Source: a virus. From it: 39,730 bases of DNA. Shown here piece after piece: positions 20,815 through 29,900 of the stretch (positions are counted from its first letter, which is position 1; each line of letters begins with the position of its first letter). The notes under the pieces were generated by a model that saw only the letters and a list, made by a program, of their open reading frames with translations, ran no database searches and had not been told where the DNA came from. The DNA lies in IMG/VR virus record IMGVR_UViG_3300048694_000994, positions 1 through 39,730 of that record; one strand, given 5' to 3'. The translations under genes and the position numbers were made by a program.

Positions 20815-20843
20815 TTGACATCCCCCCGAAAAAGGGGGATGAT
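20815..20843 (+). promoter_or_regulatory. Promoter-like element with hairpin in the spacer
   Basis: TTGACA (20815-20820), a 17-bp spacer and GATGAT (20838-20843) resemble a sigma70 promoter for the helicase-to-primase genes. The spacer holds CATCCCCC...GGGGGATG, a perfect inverted repeat without a T tract, so the same bases could be a weak terminator instead. A second hairpin (CGAAGC...GCTTCG, 20893-20912) follows in the 5' leader. Confidence 0.45.
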
Positions 20844-20939
20844 AGTTGTTCGACTCGCCCGCCAAGAGGTGAGCTTCATAAAAAGCAAAGGACGAAGCAA
20901 ACGACCGCTTCGGCCTCGCGGAGCCATTATGGGTGAAAC

Positions 20940-22499
20940 TTGCAGATAATAGAAAATAAAGCTCTACACCTTCGCGTGCGCGACCCGCAGCGCATCACGT
21001 CAGTCATTCCATGCAGCAAACAGGTTGGCGAACATGAGGTGCTGGTGCGCTGGGGACTGGAGGAAGTGCAGGTATTGAAGAATCTGCAGGTGAAGAACGT
21101 CCCTTCCCCGATTCTTCGCAGTTACGATTGGCCCGGGATGCACAAGCCCTTTGCGCATCAACGAACCACGGCTGAATTCTTTACGCTTCACAGGCGGTGT
21201 TTCTGCTTCAACAGCCAAGGCACGGGCAAGACCGCAAGCGTGATATGGGCAGCAGACTTCCTCATGAACGTAAAGCGCCTTCGTCGCGTGCTTGTGGTCT
21301 GTCCCGTGTCCATCATGGGGTCTGCATGGCAAGGGGATCTTTTTAAGTTCGCCATGCACCGCAGTTGTGACATAGCCCACCATCCGCGTTCAGAAAAACG
21401 CAGTCGTATCATCAAGGGCAACGCAGAGTTTGTCATCATCAATCCTGAAGGACTTGATATAGTTGCTGAGGCTATTGAAGAGGCAGGTGACTTTGATCTT
21501 TTCGTTATTGACGAGGCAAACAATTTCAAAAGCCATACCAGCAAACGCTGGAAAACCCTCACCAAACTGATCAAGCCGCATACGTGGGTGTGGATGATGA
21601 CGGGTACCCCCGCTTCGCAGTCGCCCGTGGACGCCTATGGACTTGCCAAGATCATCAACCCGAACAAAGTGCCGAAATTCTTTGGTGCGTTCAGGGATTC
21701 GGTGATGACGCAGATCACGCGCTTCAAGTATGTGCCTAAGCCCAATGCAAGCGACATCGTATTTAACGCGCTGCAACCGGCAATCAGGTTTACCAAAGAA
21801 GAATGCCTTGACCTGCCTGAGATGATGTATGTCACGCGAGATGTCGAGCTTACCAAGCAGCAGGAGGAATACTACGAGCGATTCTTGCGGCAACAGCTAG
21901 TCGTGGCGGCGGGCGAGGAAATCAGCGCACCGAACGCTGCGGCAATGTTGAGTAAATTACTTCAGATTTCCGGTGGAGCAGTTTATTCAGACACCCGCGA
22001 AGTAATTGAGTTTGACTGCAACAACCGACTGCAGGCGCTCAAAGAAGTGATTGACGAGGCAAGCCATAAGGTGCTTATATTCGTGCCTTACACGCATAGT
22101 CTGGAGATGATTTCAGGCTGGCTCAAGACCAAAAATATAACAAACGAAATCATCAACGGCGCTGTCGCACCAAACAAACGAACTGAGATATTTAACCGCT
22201 TCCAGACCACAAGCGAGCCGCAGGTGCTGGTGATCCAGCCGCAGGCTGCATCGCACGGGGTAACACTTCACGCTGCCAACGTAATTGTGTATTGGTCGCC
22301 GGTGATGAGCGTGGAGACGTACTTGCAAGCCAACGCCCGGGTGCATCGGGCGGGTCAGGTGAACAAGGTAACAGTAGTGCATTTGCAGGGCAGTAGAGTT
22401 GAGCGACGGATGTACAAAATGCTGCAGAACAAAATAGATGTACACCAACGCTTGGTCGATCTATACAAGGAAGAACTTGGGGAAGTTGTAAATCTTTAG
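20940..22499 (+). CDS. SNF2-family DEAD-like helicase
   Basis: A 519-residue superfamily 2 ATPase. The HKPFAHQ motif (68-74), Walker A SQGTGKTAS (92-100), motif II as DEAN (about 190), TGTPAS motif III and the QANARVHRAGQ motif VI are present in order. The SNF2-like C-terminal lobe supports a DNA translocase or remodelling helicase. It starts at a TTG (20940) a few bases after GGTGA, with no better start nearby; the unusual start may limit its level. It is likely part of the replisome or recombination set. Confidence 0.85.
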   Translation: MQIIENKALHLRVRDPQRITSVIPCSKQVGEHEVLVRWGLEEVQVLKNLQVKNVPSPILRSYDWPGMHKPFAHQRTTAEFFTLHRRCFCFNSQGTGKTASVIWAADFLMNVKRLRRVLVVCPVSIMGSAWQGDLFKFAMHRSCDIAHHPRSEKRSRIIKGNAEFVIINPEGLDIVAEAIEEAGDFDLFVIDEANNFKSHTSKRWKTLTKLIKPHTWVWMMTGTPASQSPVDAYGLAKIINPNKVPKFFGAFRDSVMTQITRFKYVPKPNASDIVFNALQPAIRFTKEECLDLPEMMYVTRDVELTKQQEEYYERFLRQQLVVAAGEEISAPNAAAMLSKLLQISGGAVYSDTREVIEFDCNNRLQALKEVIDEASHKVLIFVPYTHSLEMISGWLKTKNITNEIINGAVAPNKRTEIFNRFQTTSEPQVLVIQPQAASHGVTLHAANVIVYWSPVMSVETYLQANARVHRAGQVNKVTVVHLQGSRVERRMYKMLQNKIDVHQRLVDLYKEELGEVVNL

Positions 22500-22508
22500 G
22501 AGAAACAC

Positions 22509-22913
22509 ATGAGCGAAGAAGCACAGCAAGAAGGTCAGTCTTCGCAGTTTGGAAGGCTCATCAAGGTATACATCAAGATGCGCGAACGCCTGAAAGAGCT
22601 TGAGGCGCAGAAGGAAGATCTGGACGAACAGATGAAGAAGGTGAAGGCAAACTTGCTTGATGCCTGCAATGAGATTGGTGCTAACAGTCTCAATACTCCG
22701 TTCGGTCGCCTGACACGCACTCTCAAAACACGTTATTGGACTACCGACTGGGAATCGATGCACCGCTTTATAAAGGATAACGACGCCGCTGATCTGCTTG
22801 AGCGGCGCATCCATCAGACCAACATGAAGTCTTTTTTGGAGGAACACCCAGACCTCGTGCCCCCCGGACTCAATGCAGAACGTGAATACGACCTTCGCAT
22901 TTACCGCAAATAA
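22509..22913 (+). CDS. Coiled-coil phage protein upstream of SSB
   Basis: A 134-residue protein. Residues 17-60 form a coiled coil (MRERLKELEAQKEDLDEQMKK). The rest contains TDWESMHRFI, LLERRIHQTNM and PPGLNAE, a conserved phage pattern of unknown function that I have seen beside replication genes. The start follows TTTAGGAGAAACAC ten bases after the helicase stop. Confidence 0.75.
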   Translation: MSEEAQQEGQSSQFGRLIKVYIKMRERLKELEAQKEDLDEQMKKVKANLLDACNEIGANSLNTPFGRLTRTLKTRYWTTDWESMHRFIKDNDAADLLERRIHQTNMKSFLEEHPDLVPPGLNAEREYDLRIYRK

Positions 22914-22927
22914 TCTAGGAGTAATCC

Positions 22928-23827
22928 ATGAGTAATGACGTTACGCTGTTCAAGAATGGTGTGCCTGACTACCTTCGCAAGAAGGAGTTGAACGCTGTCA
23001 CCAAATCGCTGCTTGGCGGTACCCAGAGCAAGCGCATCTCCATCCGTGGCAATGCCTTTCGCATGATCGTGAACGGAGAGGAAATCGCGGTCAGCAATGA
23101 GCGCACGATGAAGGTAGTGATCGTGAATGTGGCCCCGGAAGTCTCACGTTCCTATTATGACAAGCAGTACGTCGCTGGCTCCAAAGCTTCCCCCATTTGC
23201 TGGTCAGCCAACGGCAACACGCCGAATGCCAAGTCAAAGACCCCCCAACATACCAACTGCGCGGATTGTCCGCAGAACGTAAAGGGTTCAGGCCAGCAGA
23301 ACTCCCGAGCCTGCAAGTTCAGCCGTGCAATCGCCGTGCTGCTTGAGAACGATTTGGACGGGGATCTTTACGCACTTTCGCTTCCCGCGCAGTCGATCTT
23401 TGGCAAATCTGATAACGGCAACATGCCGCTTAACGCATACGCGCAGTTTCTCGCCGGATTCAATGTCAACGTCACCGATGTCGTGACCGAGATGCGCTTC
23501 GACACCGACAGTGCTACGCCAAAACTTTTCTTCAAGGCAGTGCGCCCGCTTACCGAAGAAGAGCACGGTACCTGCACCGAGCGCGGTGCAAGCAAGGAAG
23601 CCAAGGATCTTGTCACGATCGAATACAAAGCCGAAGACGACGAACCGCAAGCTCCTGCCACTGCTGTTGCACCTGCGCCAAAGGCAAAACGAGCCCCGGC
23701 CCCTGCTGTTGAAGAGGATGAAGAAGAGACCCCTGCCCCCAAGAAGCGGGAAAAGGCAGGCGCGTCCGAAGCCGCTCCGGCCAAAGCTGATATCAGCAAA
23801 CTTCTGGATGAGTGGGACGACGAGTAA
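22928..23827 (+). CDS. Putative single-stranded DNA-binding protein
   Basis: A 299-residue protein. The N-terminal 190 residues hold four cysteines (91, 111, 114, 129; NCADCPQN) that can bind zinc. A proline/alanine/glutamate-rich linker (about 220-280) leads to an acidic tip LLDEWDDE. An OB-type core, disordered linker and acidic tip is the usual plan of SSB proteins, and the neighbours are replication enzymes. No family name is certain. It ends 10 bp before a terminator-like hairpin. Confidence 0.65.
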   Translation: MSNDVTLFKNGVPDYLRKKELNAVTKSLLGGTQSKRISIRGNAFRMIVNGEEIAVSNERTMKVVIVNVAPEVSRSYYDKQYVAGSKASPICWSANGNTPNAKSKTPQHTNCADCPQNVKGSGQQNSRACKFSRAIAVLLENDLDGDLYALSLPAQSIFGKSDNGNMPLNAYAQFLAGFNVNVTDVVTEMRFDTDSATPKLFFKAVRPLTEEEHGTCTERGASKEAKDLVTIEYKAEDDEPQAPATAVAPAPKAKRAPAPAVEEDEEETPAPKKREKAGASEAAPAKADISKLLDEWDDE

Positions 23828-23836
23828 CGGGTGTCT

Positions 23837-23868
23837 TGGGGTACGCATGACCTGCGTACCCCATTTCT
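23837..23868 (+). terminator. Terminator-like hairpin after the SSB-like gene
   Basis: TGGGGTACGC (23837-23846) and GCGTACCCCA (23854-23863) form a perfect 10-bp stem with a 7-base loop, followed by TTTCT. The T run is weak, so it may be an attenuator or an mRNA-end stabiliser rather than a full stop before the primase. Confidence 0.6.
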
Positions 23869-23912
23869 GGAGGGATATATGAAACCCACAACCTGATTAA
23901 AATGCGCAACCC

Positions 23913-26741
23913 ATGCTCACACGCCAACAATTTCTGGGTGCGGTACTCGCCCCGGAGGGTAAATACTGTGTAGTCGGCATATCAGGCAAAGGCGCACCAA
24001 GCCAGAGATTCTTTGACACGTTGACGCAAGTTGACGCTGCGGTGGATGAACTGGAGGCACAGCAGGTAAATTCGTTTGTGGCGGTAGCAAGCTACAACAA
24101 CGACACCGACCGCACTGCTGCCAACGTCAAATACCTGAAGTCGTTTTTTCTTGATTTGGATGTCGGAGGGGGCAACGATAAGAAATACCCGGACCAGCAA
24201 AGTGCTGTTGCTGACGTAAAGCGTTTTGTAAAAGAACTGCGCCTGCCGCGCCCGATGCTGGTGAATTCCGGCAACGGGGTGCACGTCTATTGGCCGCTAA
24301 CCGAGCCACTCGCAAGGCCGCAGTGGAAGGTTATTGCCACCCGGTTGAAGATGGCTTGCCTGATGGCGGGCGTGAAAATCGACGCCAAAGTGACAAGCGA
24401 TGCTGCGCGTATCTTGCGCGCGGTCGGGTCAAACAACTGGAAAAACCCGGGTAACCCGCTACCTGTAAGTGTACTGAACCTTGTGCCAGCGGTAGATGTC
24501 GCCTCGTTCCGGGCGGTACTTGGTGTGAACGATGAAATGCTTGAATCAGCCACCGAGCGTCCTATCAACGAAGTAACCAAAGCGTTGATCGAGCAGAAAA
24601 ACGATGTTGCTCCTTCGAGTTTCAGGCTGATCCTGAAGAAAAGCGCAGAGGGCAAAGGTTGTAATCAGATTCTGCATGCGGTGCAGCATCAGGAGGAGGT
24701 GCTTGAACCGCTTTGGCGGGCAGTGTTGTCAACGGCCAAGTTCTGCAAAGACGGGGAACGGGCCATTCATATCGTTTCAAGCAAGCACCCCGACTACAAC
24801 GCGGTGCAGACACAAGCCAAGGCCGACGCGATCCAAGGTCCCTATAGCTGCACGGCGTACTGGGAAGAAAACCCTGATGGGTGCGAAGGTTGCGTTCACA
24901 AAGGCAAGATCACCAACCCCATAGCACTTGGTCGTGGTGAGCTTGCGACTGCTTCGCCCGAAGATAATGTAATCCCCAACCCCAAGCCAGAAGCGGCTCA
25001 AGTTACCTATACGATCCCGGAGTACCCGTTTCCTTTTGCTCGTGGCGCGCATGGTGGAATTGTCGTCAAGAAAAAAGATGAAGACGGCAATCCCGACGAT
25101 GACATGATCTATGAGAACGATTTTTACCTCGTACAGACTATCGATGACCCATTGCAGGGGATGTCGGGGTTGTTCCGGCTGCATCTGCCCCAAGACGGTG
25201 TTCGAGAATTCATGATCCCGCTCAAGGAGATGATCAGCCGGGATCTTTTTGGCAAGCGCATAGCCGAGCAGGGTGTTAGCACCATCGGCAAACAAGTCGA
25301 ATCTCTCATGGCGTATTCAAATATGTCAGTTAAAAAGTACCAAGCCAGTAGCCGAGCCGCCCGCTCTCGGGTGCAGTTTGGCTGGGCGGATAACTACACT
25401 TCCTTTATTGTTGGTGACAGACAGATCACGGCCACTGCAACCCTGTACAGCCCGCCGTCATCGGTGACAATTTCCCTGATGAACCCTTATCGCAAGCAGG
25501 GCACGCTTGAAGAATGGAAAAAGCTTGCCAATACCTACAACCGCCCGGGCATGGAGCCTTATATGTTTGGGCTTTTTCTTGCGTTTGGTTCTCCGCTTGC
25601 CGCGTTCATGAGCGAGCGCTGCGGTATCGTGAATTTCTTCAGTCCTGAATCAGGCACAGGCAAGACCACGATCCTTCGTATGATCAACAGCGTTTTTGGG
25701 CACCCTGATGACACCATGCTGATCAAGGAGGACACCCAGAATTCCCGTATCAACCGCGTGGGGGTGCTACAGAATATCGCCGCAACCGTGGATGAAATCA
25801 CCAACGAAACCCCGGAGGCAACCTCCAACTTCCTGTATCAATTCCTGCACGGGCGCGGCAAACACCGGATGCAGGGCAGCTTCAACATCGAGCGTTCTAA
25901 CAACATCACATGGAAATCAATTGGAGTTGTAACCGCTAATTCTTCACTTCAGGACAAGTTGCACCAAAAGAAAAGTTCCCCCGATGGCGAGCTTGCCCGC
26001 TTGCTTGAATATCAGTTGGACCCGATTACCGGCATGAGCAAGGAAGAGTCTGACGAGCTTTTCAGGCCGCTTTACTCCAACTATGGCGTGGCTTGTGTGC
26101 CCTATATCCGTTACCTACTGCTCAACATGCCGAGCATTGAAAGCTGCTTGAACGACACGCAACGCTCTATTGACCGGGCAGCACAGTTGGTACAACGAGA
26201 GCGGTTTTGGTCTGCCATGGGCACGATTGGGATGGGTGGAGGGATCTTCGCGCGCGAGGCCAAGGTACTGGATATCTCCAATGCCGACATCAAGCGCGTG
26301 TTTGATTGGTTCACCGCTGACCTGAAGGCTAAAAGCAGCAAGACCCGGGAAGTCGTGCCAGCCAATGTCACGGCGGTGGGGGAATTCATGTCCTCCCATA
26401 TCAACGACACCCTGATGATTAATAGCGGCGTGTCACGCACGGGCGGCGGGCCGCAGGAAGCCCCTATCATGATCCCTCGGGGCAAGCTCTACATCCGCAT
26501 CGAGCCCGATACCAAGCGTGTCTACATCAACAAAAGCATATTCCGGCAATTTTGCGCCGAGCGCCAGATATCGTACTCCAGCGTGCTTACCATCCTCGGC
26601 AACCAGAAAAAGTATTTTGGGGAAAGGAAGATGCGTATGGGCAAGGGCATGGTTTCCACTCAGCCGGAAATTGCTCTTGAGTTCGCCTACGAGAACGAGG
26701 AGCTATTCGATGGAAACGCACGGGAGGCCAGTCGTCCTTGA
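23913..26741 (+). CDS. Primase-helicase (AEP-like plus DUF927-type helicase)
   Basis: A 942-residue fusion. The N-terminal 200 residues look like an archaeo-eukaryotic-type primase: FFLDLDVG (78-85) holds the catalytic Asp pair and SGNGVHVYW (119-127) the His. A cysteine cluster CEGCVHKG follows near 328. The C-terminal half is a DUF927/superfamily-3-like helicase with Walker A SPESGTGKTT (about 579-588) and VDEIT Walker B (about 625). Such proteins prime and unwind phage DNA. The start lacks a close ribosome-binding site: a strong GGAGGGA precedes a five-codon frame (MKPTT, 23879-23896) upstream, so re-initiation is possible. Confidence 0.85.
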   Translation: MLTRQQFLGAVLAPEGKYCVVGISGKGAPSQRFFDTLTQVDAAVDELEAQQVNSFVAVASYNNDTDRTAANVKYLKSFFLDLDVGGGNDKKYPDQQSAVADVKRFVKELRLPRPMLVNSGNGVHVYWPLTEPLARPQWKVIATRLKMACLMAGVKIDAKVTSDAARILRAVGSNNWKNPGNPLPVSVLNLVPAVDVASFRAVLGVNDEMLESATERPINEVTKALIEQKNDVAPSSFRLILKKSAEGKGCNQILHAVQHQEEVLEPLWRAVLSTAKFCKDGERAIHIVSSKHPDYNAVQTQAKADAIQGPYSCTAYWEENPDGCEGCVHKGKITNPIALGRGELATASPEDNVIPNPKPEAAQVTYTIPEYPFPFARGAHGGIVVKKKDEDGNPDDDMIYENDFYLVQTIDDPLQGMSGLFRLHLPQDGVREFMIPLKEMISRDLFGKRIAEQGVSTIGKQVESLMAYSNMSVKKYQASSRAARSRVQFGWADNYTSFIVGDRQITATATLYSPPSSVTISLMNPYRKQGTLEEWKKLANTYNRPGMEPYMFGLFLAFGSPLAAFMSERCGIVNFFSPESGTGKTTILRMINSVFGHPDDTMLIKEDTQNSRINRVGVLQNIAATVDEITNETPEATSNFLYQFLHGRGKHRMQGSFNIERSNNITWKSIGVVTANSSLQDKLHQKKSSPDGELARLLEYQLDPITGMSKEESDELFRPLYSNYGVACVPYIRYLLLNMPSIESCLNDTQRSIDRAAQLVQRERFWSAMGTIGMGGGIFAREAKVLDISNADIKRVFDWFTADLKAKSSKTREVVPANVTAVGEFMSSHINDTLMINSGVSRTGGGPQEAPIMIPRGKLYIRIEPDTKRVYINKSIFRQFCAERQISYSSVLTILGNQKKYFGERKMRMGKGMVSTQPEIALEFAYENEELFDGNAREASRP

Positions 26742-26907
26742 CTTTTCCAAGTTCCTGCTTGGCACGTCGTTCTTTGTTCCCGGGACCCGCCTTGAACAGC
26801 TAACAGAGAGTATTGGAAAAGAAATGCGGCGTTTGCATATCCGGGTGGATATCAAGCCGGTAGTGGAAAACGGGATTCTGGGTGTTCGCGTTTGGCGTTT
26901 GCCATAG
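26710..26907 (+). CDS. Conserved small phage protein, 65 residues
   Basis: Begins METHGRPVVLDFSKFLLGTSFFVPG and ends GVRVWRLP. It matches a small phage family with a 'DFSK...GxSFFVP' opening and a 'VRVWR' end, function unknown. GAGGAG lies seven bases before the ATG. It overlaps the primase end by 32 bp and is the last + strand gene before the terminator. Confidence 0.75.
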   Translation: METHGRPVVLDFSKFLLGTSFFVPGTRLEQLTESIGKEMRRLHIRVDIKPVVENGILGVRVWRLP

Positions 26908-26956
26908 CCTCTGCTATTATCGCCCCCGTTGTAATGTTGTTTCTCCCCTCCCCTTA

Positions 26957-26985
26957 CCCCCGGTGCAATGCCGGGGGAATTTTTT
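26957..26985 (+). terminator. Strong terminator at the convergence point
   Basis: CCCCCGG (26957-26963), a 7-base loop, CCGGGGG (26971-26977) and AATTTTTT form a good rho-independent terminator for the rightward operon. Its end touches the stop codon of the leftward virion gene at 26984. On the opposite strand no T run follows, so it acts mainly rightward. Confidence 0.85.
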
Positions 26986-29900
26986 ACTTGAACATCCGCA
27001 GCAGCGCCCAGTCATTGATATTGGGCTCCACTCCAGCAAAGGCTCGTGCACGGGGAAGCTGCAGGCTGCGCAGGAACTTGGTTTGGAATTCATCAAGCTG
27101 GTCAAGTTTATCCCGCATCTCATCTGCACTGAGGTCTTTACTTGCAAAAATGAGCTTGCGCTGTTCCCGGAGTTTTTGCATGACACCATCGACTTGCGTT
27201 TGGTACTTACGAAGCGCAAAGGTCTGTTGGTTTTCCGGGTCGTTCATGTACGCAATGGCTTCTTCGCCACGCCCGGACTTGATCATGTCGTTGTAGGTGC
27301 GTGCTACGCGGTCAATCTGGTCGCGCATCTCGTAAAAGTTCTCAAGATCAGCCTTATCCGACGAACTATAGGTGAATTGTTTCAGCCCCGGGTAATCTTC
27401 AAGGCGCAGGGACGGCGTGACTTTACCTTCAGCGGCGTCCATAAGAGCATTCGTCATTGCGTAGACCGCACCCCCCATCTGCCCTGAGTATCCCCGCAGG
27501 AAGTATTCAAGTTTAAGCGGTGATACATTCAAGGCAAGGCCAAGTTGCTTGGCTATTTCGCCTGTGGAGTCCGTGAACTGATTGTACGGTTCAAGATGCT
27601 CCTTTGATTTCCCTACAATTGGATTCTGTGTGTAGAAGCTGCGGTTAAGTGCCAATTCAATAGGCACGCGCACCGCAAGGGGCAAGAAGTTTTCAAAACT
27701 ACCGAGTTGAGAAAACCCGGTGAAAAGCGCTCTTCCTACACGAGAACCCGCATCTTCCGATTCGATCCCTTCGGCGAGCATGTAGCGCATGATCTGTTCG
27801 GGTATGACTTTGAACATGAACCCCACACCGTCACTGGGCACTGGAATACGCAAATTAGCCCCGGGGATGATGAAGCTACGGTTACGGGTTGCGTCATCAA
27901 GATTCTTGTAGTCGTCATCATCAGAAGCCATGAGCGTGTACAACGCGGTCAACGCCCCAAGTTGCATGCCCCTATACAGAATGGCGCGGCGTACCGCTCC
28001 CGCTTCGGTCTCGCTCAAACGCCCCCTGCCAAGCACCAACCCCTTGTAGAGGTTGTTAAGGTCATTCATGTACACACCCATGAACGGCACGGTCTGGCGC
28101 AGGAAACTTGAATACCCGCTTGAGCCTTGAATATCAAAGTTGATGATGTCACGCGCCCTGCGGATTGCAAGAGCTTCGCTGCCACCTTCCTTAAGGGTCA
28201 GTTCATAAAGCGTCGTGCGGATAGCCGCATCGGAAGCGTTACTCCACTTCTCAAAAAACCCGAGCCCTGCGCCAAACGCACTGCGATCAAGGCCAAGTTC
28301 TTTGCGGAAATGTTTGGTGACTTCACCCCGGGGGATGTCCAGCGCCCTTCCCACAATCCCGTACTGGGCAAGCCTGTGACTGGTCTCGGTCCCGCCAAAT
28401 ACTTCTTTGACAAAATTGGTGAGCACTTTAGGAAAAATAGCAAACGGATTTTTCAAACCACTGAAGATAAACGCCCTCAACGAGTCTTGGGGAAGCTGCC
28501 CCAGCGCAAACACCGGGTACAGGGTGACACCCTTACGAAGCAGGTTCGCAGGTGCAGCCATGGCACTGACCATCGCACCGTGAGCGGTTTCATAACCCTT
28601 GAAGGCCGGTAGAGCCATTGGGTCGGCAAATTCGTAAAATTCAGGCTTACCTTCGCGCATGATTTGCACGACTTTACGAGGGTCGACACCGGAGGCATCG
28701 AACGAACCGACTTTTCGGGCTTGCTTATACTTCAAAGCGTAACGAAGCATATACTCAGCCGTGTCGTTACCAATCGATTTGTTGACCATCCAGTTGCTGA
28801 GTTTAGCCATGTTATCCAGAATGTTATTGATCTGGATATCTTCAATCTTGCCACCTTCAAGGTCTCGCATGTTACTCAGGTTGATGAGTCCTTTTGCGTA
28901 GTCCTTCACGGCTTTGATGTTGATATTGCCTTCTTTGTCCTCGGTGAACCGGAACCACGGTACGTAGCCAGCCGCACCCTTCAGGTCTTTGGCCGTTTCC
29001 GCGTCAATCAGACCCGCCGTAACCATCGAATCGACATTGCGGTTATTGAACTTTTCATACAGACGAAGGGCGTTTTGGATTTCGGGGGTGCTTTCGTAGA
29101 TCGCCAGCCCTTGTTTCAACTGTTCATCGCTGATGGTACGTTTGATTTCCCCGGCTTCAATTTTTCCAGAAGCGATTAAACCCTCTTCACGCTTGGCAAT
29201 CGCGGCCATATTAAAGAAAGTCTGTGCATCCTCGAATGTGGGGGTACGGCGATACTTACCGACCATCTTGTTTACTTCACTGATGACATCCTTGAAGCTT
29301 GCATCGGTCTTCTGGGCTTCCCACATACCGTTTTCTGCTTTGCCAAAACCACCTAGTTCAAGCGTGGAAAGCTGGATACCCGTGATTTTGGAAGACGCAT
29401 GCAGCCGGTCGTAGGCACTTGCCATACCTGCGGCGTCAGTGGCGCTATTGCCGTTGATTGAAGTAAGAAAGTCCTCCCACCAAGTGTATCGGCTCGCCAT
29501 GTTTTGGCGGATTTTCTGGATAACACTACCACCACCGGGACCGACAGCGGTGTTGATTGCGTCTTTTACAAGGCTCTTGGTGGCAGTCGGACCAGTGAAT
29601 GTCCTGAAATCCCGTTCGCTCACTCCGTCCATTGCCGCGTTGGCGGTTGAAAATCTTGGCCCTTCCTGCGTTTTGCCCGGGGCCTTCACGGCGATATGAG
29701 CCGCGCCGAACGCAGCGTCCACCAGATCCTGTTCTGTAAATTCTCCCCGCAGGCCCAACTTAGCCATCGCCCGCTTGAACGCTGCTTTTACCCGGGCGAG
29801 CCAAGTGGATTCCGGGCGAAGTCCCTGCGGTTTTACACCTCGATTGACAAGCTCTTCGACCGTGTACGCGATGATTTCGTCGTTCGATTTGCCGCCCTTG

